DNA of 64,000 nt, from contig JAJRZQ010000029.1 in the NCBI GenBank assembly GCA_024275165.1, forward strand, positions 1 to 64,000, written 5' to 3'. The DNA comes from a bacterium. Its GTDB lineage: Bacteria; SAR324; XYD2-FULL-50-16. Under the pieces are notes generated by a model that worked only from the letters and a program-made list of their open reading frames with translations, ran no database searches and had not been told where the DNA came from. Positions 55,532 through 63,346 of this stretch are shown in pieces. The position numbers were made by a program, and so were the translations under genes. Positions within the stretch are counted from its first letter, which is position 1. Each line of letters opens with the position of its first letter.

Positions 55532-56352
55532 TGCATTCCCTTTTTGTATTGTTTTTTTCTCAACAAAAAATGTTGGTCCAATTGATTTTTTAAGTCTTGC
55601 AGTTTGAGGTTGTATTCCCCCTGCTGTTCGAGTCTACGGAAATATTGATCCAGTAAGGCCTTTTCTTCAACGGTAAGGGTTTCCATGTACTGGGTCGATT
55701 CTTTGAGCCTGCGTACCATATCGGGAGCGGAGCGATGTTTGCGCGCCTTGACATCCTTTCTGGTTTGTTCTTGGATGGGATTTTTTCTTTTTTTTAAAAC
55801 ATTTTTAGCGAAGTCGCTGTTTTTAATTATTTTATTGATTAACAGCATCGCTTGATTTTGATGTTCCACTTTACAGGCTCCATCCAAAATAACAAAGGCC
55901 CGGCGGAATTTAGGCCGGGAGGCAATGAACTTGTTCCAGCGTGGCTGTTGCAAGAGTTCAATCACGCTGGTGCCTTTGGGGAATTCGTTCCAGGTGCCGG
56001 AAAAATACCAGACATCTTTGTTTCCCACTTTTAATTGTTGTTTGCGAATCTTTGAGTTCAGTTGTTTTACCGTACCGGAACGCATGGCGAGCAGGGTTTT
56101 CAATTCTTCGGGAATATTTTTTTTACAGCGGGTGAGGTTTATTTTTTTTTGAATGGGAGTAAAAAGCCCTCCCCTAGTGTTGGAGATGGTGGCCAAGTAA
56201 TACCATTGATCCAATAAAAGTTGATGGATTATATCTAAGGTTTCCTCCCAATCTCGATGAGGGGCAAGCTTATGCTCCAACCCCTGCCCTAGGCCTGGGT
56301 CCGCCATACTGTCGATTTTAGGGGCAAAATATTGGTTTTTTGTTTTGCTCAT
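55528..56352 (-). CDS. Hypothetical basic protein, 274 residues
   Basis: A soluble Lys/Arg/Gln-rich protein. The first half is alpha/beta (WEETLDIIHQLLLDQWYYLATIS; FRRAFVILDGACKVEHQ), and the last 100 residues are basic, probably helical coiled coil. No motif is recognised. It overlaps the two-TM gene by 4 nt and follows the 444-residue membrane protein by 43 nt, so the four genes look like an operon. Confidence 0.72.
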   Translation of the reverse strand: MSKTKNQYFAPKIDSMADPGLGQGLEHKLAPHRDWEETLDIIHQLLLDQWYYLATISNTRGGLFTPIQKKINLTRCKKNIPEELKTLLAMRSGTVKQLNSKIRKQQLKVGNKDVWYFSGTWNEFPKGTSVIELLQQPRWNKFIASRPKFRRAFVILDGACKVEHQNQAMLLINKIIKNSDFAKNVLKKRKNPIQEQTRKDVKARKHRSAPDMVRRLKESTQYMETLTVEEKALLDQYFRRLEQQGEYNLKLQDLKNQLDQHFLLRKKQYKKGMQ

Positions 56353-56395
56353 GGTTGGAGTTTACTGAGCGGTAAGCGAAGGGGCAAGCGCTTTC

Positions 56396-57730
56396 CTATG
56401 CGGTCTTTAGAACAACCTGTCGCAGGCGATGGGTCACAGAATAACGCAGGCGGGAAAGGGTTTCTTCTAATTGCTCACGGTTCATTAAGGCCTGATTGCG
56501 CTCGGGTATTACAGAGAAAACATAGGTTAAAAAATCAGGCATATGCTGTAATAAAGCCGGGTCATCCACCTCTTTTATCAAGCGGTTTAAAAGGCTTGCC
56601 ATCTGATTTTGACTGCATTTTTTTAAAATGGGAACCAAGAGACCGATCTCTTGTTCCAGCACATCGGTCTGATCTAGCGGGTAAAATCGGGCCATGATCT
56701 GGCGGGTTAAAAGCAGGCTGGGCAACAGGGCGACTAAGGCGAGAGAAACCATGCCGAATACATCCAGTTCGTAAAGTTCCATTAAACCCGCCCCAATGCC
56801 ACTGACCCCTAAAATGAGGGGGAAGAGTTGCATGGCCACCCGTTTCTTTTCCATTTTCATATAACGGAAATTGTAATCTTTCGCCTCTCGAAATAAACGC
56901 AGGGCGTTTTTGAAAGGGGGGTAGGTTTTGATGATTTCTTCGGCGCTCGCTTCTCGTTCTTTCATTTCTTTTTCCAGTTGTTTTTTTCGTTCCAAGGCTC
57001 TGCGGGTTATCGCGTCTTGCATGCAATAGCGTTTGGTTGAGCGCAGACGGTCGGTTAAAAGCAGGATAAATTCGTTGGGGTTTTCTTGATTGAGCGTTTC
57101 GGAATGAAAACGCGCCCGCTCCGTGAGGTAATCAAAGATGTCGTCGTAAAGCTTTTTCTGGTTGGGCGTTTTTGTGGTTTGAGCTTTTTTCTTTTGCTGG
57201 GGTTTTAATTTTTCTTCTTGCCGCTGAGTCTCCATTTTCATTTCATAGCGGATCAAGTGGGAATAAAGCTCACTAATCGTATCGTAATGCTCGGAGGAAA
57301 GCTTCATCATTTGGATGAAGTTTTCCCCCCAAGTATAGGCATAGGTGGAAAAATGACGACCTGATTTCTTATGGGCGTATTCACCTAAATCCCGTTGCCA
57401 ATGCCCTCTTGCGGAGCGCTCTATGAGTTGTTGCAAAAAATCGGCATAGCCCTCTTTATTTTGCTCGTTCCAAAAGAGGGTGGTCAAGAGTTTGGGGGCA
57501 TAGGCAGAGGTTTCTTCATCCTCTAAGAGTTCTTGCAGAAAGGGAATGAAGTAGGTTTGCTTTTCGGGGGGGGCAAAGGCCTCAAAAACCTGTTTTACCG
57601 CTTCTTCAGCGGCTTTGGCCCCATCTAATTCGCGTTCAAAGGTGAATTGCGCCTTTCTCACCATGGAGGAAATCAAACTTTTTTGTTCTTTATTGAAGGT
57701 CGGTGGAGAGGGCTGGCTTTGCATGTTCAT
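56396..57730 (-). CDS. Hypothetical helical membrane protein, 444 residues
   Basis: The N-terminal 300 residues are charged helices (about residues 180-195 Lys/Gln-rich). Two hydrophobic segments follow (about 305-325, LFPLILGVSGIGAGLMELYELDVFG; about 330-350, VSLALVALLPSLLLTRQIM), and then a short helical C-terminus. The fold is unknown. ATG 57730 or 57724 are both possible starts. It heads the four-gene operon. Confidence 0.72.
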   Translation of the reverse strand: MNMQSQPSPPTFNKEQKSLISSMVRKAQFTFERELDGAKAAEEAVKQVFEAFAPPEKQTYFIPFLQELLEDEETSAYAPKLLTTLFWNEQNKEGYADFLQQLIERSARGHWQRDLGEYAHKKSGRHFSTYAYTWGENFIQMMKLSSEHYDTISELYSHLIRYEMKMETQRQEEKLKPQQKKKAQTTKTPNQKKLYDDIFDYLTERARFHSETLNQENPNEFILLLTDRLRSTKRYCMQDAITRRALERKKQLEKEMKEREASAEEIIKTYPPFKNALRLFREAKDYNFRYMKMEKKRVAMQLFPLILGVSGIGAGLMELYELDVFGMVSLALVALLPSLLLTRQIMARFYPLDQTDVLEQEIGLLVPILKKCSQNQMASLLNRLIKEVDDPALLQHMPDFLTYVFSVIPERNQALMNREQLEETLSRLRYSVTHRLRQVVLKTA

Positions 57731-58134
57731 GGAAAAATCACCAAAAATTAACGAGGCAAGATTTGCTCTTGAATGATTTTATGCAACTGTAGTGCCCCTT
57801 TGCCTGGATGAAGGCGCTAAAGGAATATAAATGAAGGAAGTTTAACTTGCCCTGTGAGAGGGCGGGGGCTGAAAGCCCCAGACCCCCGTGGTTTTTTAAC
57901 CTCAGGAATGATATAGGGGTTTCATTAGTGTGCGGTTGTTTCTTGTTGGTTTTGTTTATTTGTTTTATGTCTATACAACATTACACCCGAGGCCGCGGCC
58001 GGCGGGGCGGCTCGCGCGAGCGCTCGCTGGGCGTAAGCGCCCCGCTACTTAAATATGCTCCGCGGTCTGGGGCTGAAAGCCCCAGACCCCCGTGGTTTTT
58101 TAACCTCAGGAATGATAATAGGGGTTTCATTAGT
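57731..58134. other. Intergenic region with the repeat and palindromic insert
   Basis: This 404-bp gap contains copy A of a direct repeat (57865-57995), a GC-rich palindromic insert (57996-58068) and most of copy B (58069-58200). Promoters for the genes at both ends must lie in or beside these repeats. No RNA gene is seen. A long frame crosses it, but only the part from 58135 looks coding. Confidence 0.6.
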
Positions 58135-58200
58135 ATGCAGTTGTTTCTCGTTGGTTTTGTTTATTTGTTTTATGTCTATACAACATTACACCCGAGGCCG
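57865..58200. repeat. 131/132-bp imperfect direct repeat flanking a GC-rich palindrome
   Basis: Copies A (57865-57995) and B (58069-58200) differ by three substitutions and one indel. Each begins with the hairpin GGGGCTGAAAGCCCC. The spacer contains an 8-bp inverted repeat GCGGGGCG/CGCCCCGC (58002-58009 and 58038-58045) and the palindrome GCGAGCGCTCGC (58016-58027). Copy B runs into the start of a small gene, while copy A has the same start region but stops early. This looks like a tandem duplication separated by an inserted palindromic element. Confidence 0.85.
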
Positions 58201-58506
58201 GTGAGCTCGACCTCGCTACAGGCAGGGCAAAGGCCTTGGTTCAGTCAAAGCGTAGAGCTCCACCTAAATGGAGTCCGGGTTTTGCGCCAGAGTTTTCCTG
58301 ATCAAAGCAGCTGTATTCAAATCCCAGACAGCGCGGAACGGGTTTGCTTACCCCCCCCAAAGAAAATGCGCGGGGCGCCGGTTTTAATCCAAAGTTGGCC
58401 CTTGGCAGGCGCAAAGGGAGTGGGGTTTTTGTATGCCGATCAAGTCGAATGCGCCTATATAAAGAGCCAGCTTCGCTGCAAGTACAGAGCAGGCTTAAAG
58501 GAGTAG
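58135..58506 (+). CDS. Small membrane-anchored protein
   Basis: 123 residues from ATG 58135. A membrane anchor (LFLVGFVYLFYVYTT) precedes a periplasmic domain of about 100 residues (SVELHLNGVRVLRQSF; GAPVLIQSWPLAGAKGVGFLYADQV) with three Cys. No family is recognised. No clear Shine-Dalgarno. The first part is duplicated upstream (copy A of the repeat), where it begins at GTG and ends after about 40 codons. Confidence 0.55.
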   Translation: MQLFLVGFVYLFYVYTTLHPRPVSSTSLQAGQRPWFSQSVELHLNGVRVLRQSFPDQSSCIQIPDSAERVCLPPPKKMRGAPVLIQSWPLAGAKGVGFLYADQVECAYIKSQLRCKYRAGLKE

Positions 58507-58581
58507 ATTGCCTTAAGCCAATTCATCGACGGTGTAGCTTGACTTGGCAGGTTGCCCCCGGTCTGGGAGCCAGGGGTTTTT

Positions 58582-61092
58582 TCAGCGGTCCGTTTTTGTG
58601 GTAGGGGTTAAATTCCTTTTGATCATTTGCCGTAATTCTTCCATGTTGACGGGCTTGGCCAGATAGTCATTCATCCCCGCGTTGAGGCACTCTTGTTTGT
58701 CTTCTCGTAAAGCATGGGCGGTGAGGGCGATGATGGGGACTTCTGGGTTTAGGCTCCCGTTGGTGTTGGAGCGAATCAGGTTGGTCGCCGTAATTCCATC
58801 CATCACGGGCATTTGAATGTCCATCAAGATCAAGTCAAAGCGATTGCCGCTTTTTAAGATGGATAAGGCCTCTTCTCCATTGCCGGCTACTTCGGTCGTG
58901 GCTCCGAATTGTTCGAGCATTCTTTTGGTTAAGGTTTGATTGAGTTCTTTATCTTCAACAATTAAAATCTTGATTCCCGAGAGCTCATTGCTGATTACTT
59001 CCCGCTTTATGTTGGTTGTGGTCATGGGCTCCCCTAATAAAGCGCAGAGGGTAAAATAAAAGTGGCTCCCCTCCCTAGGGGTGGATTCGACCCAAATCTC
59101 CCCCCCCATCATGGCCACTAGGTTTTTGGAAATGGAAAGGCCGAGTCCTGTCCCTCCGTATTCGCGGGTTGCCGAGCCATCGCCTTGAGTGAACACATCA
59201 AAGATGCGGTCTTGGCGGTCTAAGGGAATCCCAATCCCCGTATCGCTCACCTCGAATTTAAGCTTTACGAGGTCTTGGTCTAACTGCATGACCTCAACCC
59301 GAATGCGGACCTCCCCCTTTTTGGTAAATTTAAGCGCGTTGGACAAGAGATTCATCAAGACTTGCTTCATCCGCGCCGCGTCGCCACGCAAAACACTGGG
59401 GACTTCTTTAGAAATCCTTAAGCTAAGTTTCAACCCCTTGGCTTTGGCCTCTTCTTCTTTGGTTTGCACGAGGTTGGATATTTCTTCAAAGGGGTGAAAG
59501 GGGGTTTCTTGTAATTCTAAGCTGCCCGCGTCAATTTTGGAGAGGTCTAAAATCTCGCTGATGGTTTGTAAGAGGCTTTCGCAAGCGGAATGAATGATCT
59601 TAATGTTGTCTTTTTTATCTTTATCTGTTTCCGACTCCAACAAGAGGGTGGACATCCCCATGATGACATTCATGGGAGTGCGCACTTCGTGGCTCATATT
59701 GGCTAAAAATTGGCTCTTTGCCCGGTTGGCCATTTCGGTTTCTTTCATGGCCTGAAAAAGCCGCTCGACCATCTGTTTGCGTTCGGTTACATCACGCATA
59801 ATAGCAAGTATGGCGGGGGCCTTAAGGTATTGAATGGCGCTGATACTCACCTCCACCTGCAATTCGCTCCCGGCAATGCTCTTGATCATGCTTTGCACGG
59901 TTTTATTTTCTTGGGGGCGATCTGAAGACAAAGCTTTTTTTAATTCCGAGCTGGATTGGGGATGTAAAAAAGTGGAGATCCACTGGTCATGCAACTCACT
60001 TTCAGGGCATTCCAACATTTTTGCCGCTTGTTGATTCCCGAATAAAATCTTTTGTTTTTGCAGGATCAAGATACCGTCTTTTGCTTCTTCCACAACCAAG
60101 CGATAATGTTTCTCGCTTTCGGCGATGTGCTGCTGGTCTTGCTCTTGATTCAGCCTTAATTTTGTTACGCCTAAGGCGTATAAAAGCAGCAAGAAACTCA
60201 ACCCCCCATAGGTCGACCACAACCAAAGCGCGAAGGGGGTATTGTAGAGCTGCATTTGCTCATGGGTTTGGAACAAGGTGAGTTTCAATTGCCCCTTCAT
60301 CAGCAGGCTGATCGCTTCTCCTTCTTTTTTGTGCAGTTGAGGGATGAGGAGGTTTCGAGTCAGATAGGCCCCTTCTTGATTTTGATACCAATTGGTCTTG
60401 AGGAAACTAGCCAATTTTTGGCCATCAACTTGTAAAAAAGCAGGAGTTAAGTTGACCAACGGGCGGTAGTCCGCGTCTAAAATAGCGATTTGAACCCCTT
60501 TCCCCAATGAACTCGAGGTGATTTCATCCAGTAAAGCCTGGAGGCGCAAAGAGAGGAGTAAAAAACCTTGTTTGCCTTCTACGCCGAGTTTTTGCGTTAG
60601 ATAGAGATAGGGTTCCGGTTCCGATTTGCTGATCGTGAGTAGAATCGCGTTTTGACTCAAGCGATTGACCTCGATTTGGTTGATCAACTCGTCTAGGAAA
60701 ACGGAAGATTTTTTGCCGATTTGTGCTTTTTGCACCCAATTGTGGTCATATAATAAAATATTATCGATCCCAGGTTGTAACTTTTGCAGCATTTGCAATG
60801 CTTTGATTACGCCTTGCTGCGATGGCGCGTTTGCCGTCTCCTGGTTCAGCCCGTCAAAACCCTTAAAGATAAGAAAGTCAAAGAGGATATGCTTGAACTT
60901 GCTTAAGAGCAGCTTTTCGACGACCATCGCCTTTTGGGTCAGATTCTCTTTCGCTTCAATGTATTCATGGGAGAAAAAGGCCCATGTCGAACCAGAAGCC
61001 AAAAGGCTGATCGCAATAAACAGAGGCAGAAAGAGCCGAATAAACTGCTTGAAAAAGTTTGCGCTGCTATTGTTTAAATGTTCTTGGAACAT
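58582..61092 (-). CDS. Hybrid sensor histidine kinase
   Basis: 836 residues from ATG 61092; a TTG at 61131 gives a longer reading. TM1 (about 20-40) and TM2 (about 300-320) flank a periplasmic Cache-like sensor. A PAS domain follows, then HisKA with His in MSHEVRTPMNVIMG, an HATPase ([29 protein letters not shown]) and a receiver (IVEDKELNQTL; LILMDIQMPVMDG; K in LAKPVNMEEL). No Hpt domain, so phosphotransfer needs another protein. It is convergent with the small anchored gene. Confidence 0.92.
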   Translation of the reverse strand: MFQEHLNNSSANFFKQFIRLFLPLFIAISLLASGSTWAFFSHEYIEAKENLTQKAMVVEKLLLSKFKHILFDFLIFKGFDGLNQETANAPSQQGVIKALQMLQKLQPGIDNILLYDHNWVQKAQIGKKSSVFLDELINQIEVNRLSQNAILLTISKSEPEPYLYLTQKLGVEGKQGFLLLSLRLQALLDEITSSSLGKGVQIAILDADYRPLVNLTPAFLQVDGQKLASFLKTNWYQNQEGAYLTRNLLIPQLHKKEGEAISLLMKGQLKLTLFQTHEQMQLYNTPFALWLWSTYGGLSFLLLLYALGVTKLRLNQEQDQQHIAESEKHYRLVVEEAKDGILILQKQKILFGNQQAAKMLECPESELHDQWISTFLHPQSSSELKKALSSDRPQENKTVQSMIKSIAGSELQVEVSISAIQYLKAPAILAIMRDVTERKQMVERLFQAMKETEMANRAKSQFLANMSHEVRTPMNVIMGMSTLLLESETDKDKKDNIKIIHSACESLLQTISEILDLSKIDAGSLELQETPFHPFEEISNLVQTKEEEAKAKGLKLSLRISKEVPSVLRGDAARMKQVLMNLLSNALKFTKKGEVRIRVEVMQLDQDLVKLKFEVSDTGIGIPLDRQDRIFDVFTQGDGSATREYGGTGLGLSISKNLVAMMGGEIWVESTPREGSHFYFTLCALLGEPMTTTNIKREVISNELSGIKILIVEDKELNQTLTKRMLEQFGATTEVAGNGEEALSILKSGNRFDLILMDIQMPVMDGITATNLIRSNTNGSLNPEVPIIALTAHALREDKQECLNAGMNDYLAKPVNMEELRQMIKRNLTPTTKTDR

Positions 61093-61221
61093 GGCCCCTG
61101 TAAAATATTTAAGGTTCTGGAAAGGATACAAGAAAGGTCAAAAAAAATACAGAGTCTTTTTTTTCTTCCTAGTCAGTAAACTCGAAAACTCATAGAGTGG
61201 GCCTGTTATGGGAGAGTGGGA

Positions 61222-61461
61222 ATGATTGAAACAGTAATACAGGCCGCGATAACTCTGTTGAGTGGCGCGGCGATTTGGTTGGTGAGCCGCAAAGAACATT
61301 GGCGGCGTTGGGGGTATATACTCGGGTTGCTTTCTCAGCCTTTGTGGCTTTATGTTACCTATGAGGCCAAACAATGGGGGATGTTTACCTTAAGCGTTTG
61401 GTATACCTACTCTTGGATTCAAGGGGTTTGGAATTATTGGTTTTTTCCTCAAGAAGAATAA
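61222..61461 (+). CDS. Small membrane protein, about 79 residues
   Basis: Two or three hydrophobic helices (VIQAAITLLSGAAIWLVS; WGYILGLLSQPLWLYVTYEA; FTLSVWYTYSWIQGVWNYWFF). The pattern resembles small membrane proteins found in phages and bacteria and annotated as hypothetical. ATG 61222 has GGGAG 14 nt upstream, and GTG 61216 is an alternative. Its 3' end overlaps the convergent yciO gene by 13 nt. Confidence 0.7.
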   Translation: MIETVIQAAITLLSGAAIWLVSRKEHWRRWGYILGLLSQPLWLYVTYEAKQWGMFTLSVWYTYSWIQGVWNYWFFPQEE

Positions 61462-62072
61462 AACCAACTTAGATCCGCGCTCCCTTCGCGGATGACTTCC
61501 GGCGGGCGGGTGGTACAATCGATGATGGCCGATTGGGTGACAAAAATTTCCCCCACATCCAGCACCGCGTCGACCTGTTTATGCCATTGCTCGAATAAAA
61601 TTCCCCCTTCCATCCGGTCTTCCCCCTCGGGCAGGGGCACGCTACTGGTTAGAATCGGTTCGCCCATGGCCTCGACAAGTGCCTGGGTGGTTGGGGCTTG
61701 GGGGATTTTTACCCCGATGGTAGCGCGGGGGCTCAACAACACCTTCGGAATCAATTTGCTGGCCTCGAAAATAAAGCAATAGGGGCCTGGGACCGCGGAT
61801 TTGATAACCCGGAACAAAGGGGTCGAGATGCCTTTGGTATATCGCTCAAATTGAGCCGTATCGGCACAGACAAAGGTAAGAGGCTGTTTGCGGTCGATCT
61901 CTTTGAGTTGATAGATCCGCTGCATCCCCCTTTTGCTGGAGATGGCGCAACCAAAAACATAACTTGTTTCCGTGGGGAAGATAATCACCCCGCCCTCTTG
62001 CAAGACATTCACCGCAATGGCTATTTTTCTGCTCTGGGGGCCGTAGGGGTTGATTTCCAGTCGATTACTCAT
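61449..62072 (-). CDS. yciO: Threonylcarbamoyl-AMP synthase-like protein (YciO)
   Basis: 207 residues of the YrdC/Sua5 fold. Signatures are GGVIIFPTETSYVFGCAISSKRGMQRIYQLKEID, LTFVCADTAQ, PGPYCFIFEASK, ATIGVKIPQAPTTQALVEAMGEPILTSS and the end PEVIREGSADLSWF. YciO is a paralogue of TsaC whose exact role in t6A synthesis is unsettled; a weak activity has been reported. The ATG at 62072 overlaps trmL by 8 nt. An upstream TTG (62114) is less likely. Confidence 0.88.
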   Translation of the reverse strand: MSNRLEINPYGPQSRKIAIAVNVLQEGGVIIFPTETSYVFGCAISSKRGMQRIYQLKEIDRKQPLTFVCADTAQFERYTKGISTPLFRVIKSAVPGPYCFIFEASKLIPKVLLSPRATIGVKIPQAPTTQALVEAMGEPILTSSVPLPEGEDRMEGGILFEQWHKQVDAVLDVGEIFVTQSAIIDCTTRPPEVIREGSADLSWFYSS

Positions 62073-62529
62073 AGGGGGGCTGGGTTGTTTGGCGAATTGC
62101 CTCAAAAAGAACAATTCCTGTTGCGGTTGCCAGATTTATACTTCGTACGCAGGTAAAGTCAATGGGAATACGGTAAACCCGCTCCGGGTAGGCTGTCAGC
62201 AAGTCAGGGGGCAGGCCTTGGGTCTCTGAACCAAAAACCAAGGTGTCCCCGGGTTGAAATTTCGCTTGAAAATAACTTTGCTTTCCCCGGGTGGAAAAGA
62301 GAAAAAATCTTCTGGCTCGCAGCTCTTTGAGATAAGTTTCCAACTGGGGGAAGAGGTGCAAATCGACGCTTTTCCAATAATCCAACCCCGCTCGCTTGAG
62401 TTGTTTGTCTTCGATACTAAAGCCCAGCTTTCCCGCGAGTTCCAGCCTTGTCCCCGTAGCGGCGCAGAGTCGAGATATATTCCCCGTATTGGGGGGGATT
62501 TGCGGCTCTACCAGGCTTAGGGTAAACAT
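62065..62529 (-). CDS. trmL: tRNA (cytidine(34)-2'-O)-methyltransferase TrmL
   Basis: A 154-residue SPOUT methyltransferase that modifies the wobble ribose of tRNA-Leu. The signatures EPQIPPNTGNISRLCAATG, GLDYW and LVFGSETQGLPPDLL (knot SAM site), followed by IPIDFTCVRSINLATATGIVLFEA, match the family (in E. coli the last block is RSLNLSTAVGIVLYE-like). ATG 62529 has AAGGAG upstream and overlaps hisA by 13 nt. Both flanking genes are on the same strand, so hisA-trmL-yciO is probably one operon. Confidence 0.94.
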   Translation of the reverse strand: MFTLSLVEPQIPPNTGNISRLCAATGTRLELAGKLGFSIEDKQLKRAGLDYWKSVDLHLFPQLETYLKELRARRFFLFSTRGKQSYFQAKFQPGDTLVFGSETQGLPPDLLTAYPERVYRIPIDFTCVRSINLATATGIVLFEAIRQTTQPPYE

Positions 62530-63290
62530 GCGAACTCCTTTTTTTGCGCCAAGGCCAATTCGGTAAATTTAAGCCCTGTGCCGCCAAAAAGGTCTAAGGC
62601 GCTGCCCACCGTGAAGTCCAGGGCGCCTCTGCCTAGATTTTGCAGTTGGGCTACATCCTCCCAAGAGGAAATTCCCCCTGCGTAGGTCATGGGTAGACCG
62701 GCCCATTGGCCTAAGTGGTGGATTAATTCGTGATCGACTCCGCAGCCTTTGCCTTCGACATCCACAGCGTGAATCAAAAATTCAGAAGCAAATTGGGAAA
62801 AGTAACCCAATTGACTGTGGGTGAGTTCGACCTCGGTAAAGTTTTGCCACAAATCGGTGACGATGAAGTAACGGCCTGCTTTTTTTCTCACCGAAAGGTC
62901 CAAGGCCAGCCGCCCTGGCCCCACCTGCTTAGAAAGCGCTTTTAGATTGATTTCATTGACTTGCCCCCCTTGAAACACAAAGCTGGTGACAATCACCTTT
63001 TCCGCGCCTCGCTCCAGCCAGTTCACGGCGTTTTCCAAATGGATCCCCCCGCCGATCTGCATGCCCCCGGGCCAAGCGGCGAGGGCCTCTTTCGCCGCCT
63101 CCAAATTGCCCTGTCCAAGTTGGATCACATGGCCGCCGCGTAGGTTTTCCGCCTTGTATAAGCGAGAAAAATAGGCCGGGGGTTGCCTCGCCTCAAAGTT
63201 GGTTTGGAGTTGGCGATTCTTCCCTAGGGTAGAGCCCACGATTTGTTTGACCTTCCCTTGATGCAGGTCGATGCAGGGGCGAAATTTCAT
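62517..63290 (-). CDS. hisA: HisA-like isomerase, eukaryotic type
   Basis: 257 residues, TIM-barrel. The N-terminus MKFRPCIDLHQGKVKQIVGSTL resembles yeast/plant HIS6-type BBM II isomerase (CIDLHxGxVKQIVGxTL) rather than typical bacterial HisA (xxxPAIDLxxGxxVRLxxG). GGMQIGGGIHLENAVNWLERGAEKVIVTS, LALDLSVRKK, LIHAVDVEGKGCGVD and YAGGISSWEDV complete the barrel, with Asp9 and Asp in DVEGKG as catalytic candidates. It would act in histidine biosynthesis. It overlaps trmL by 13 nt. No other his gene is in the window. ATG 63290 with AAGGAAC is preferred over upstream starts. Confidence 0.88.
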   Translation of the reverse strand: MKFRPCIDLHQGKVKQIVGSTLGKNRQLQTNFEARQPPAYFSRLYKAENLRGGHVIQLGQGNLEAAKEALAAWPGGMQIGGGIHLENAVNWLERGAEKVIVTSFVFQGGQVNEINLKALSKQVGPGRLALDLSVRKKAGRYFIVTDLWQNFTEVELTHSQLGYFSQFASEFLIHAVDVEGKGCGVDHELIHHLGQWAGLPMTYAGGISSWEDVAQLQNLGRGALDFTVGSALDLFGGTGLKFTELALAQKKEFACLP

Positions 63291-63346
63291 GTTCCTTCTT
63301 GGCAGTTTGCCGTTAGTGGAGTTAGATTTGAGCACAGCATACGCAT

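Noticed and set aside
57847-58134. First 96 codons of the long frame across the repeat as part of the small protein
   Set aside because: That part reads through the duplicated block and GC-rich insert, is low-complexity, and duplicates the anchor sequence; ATG 58135 is sufficient.
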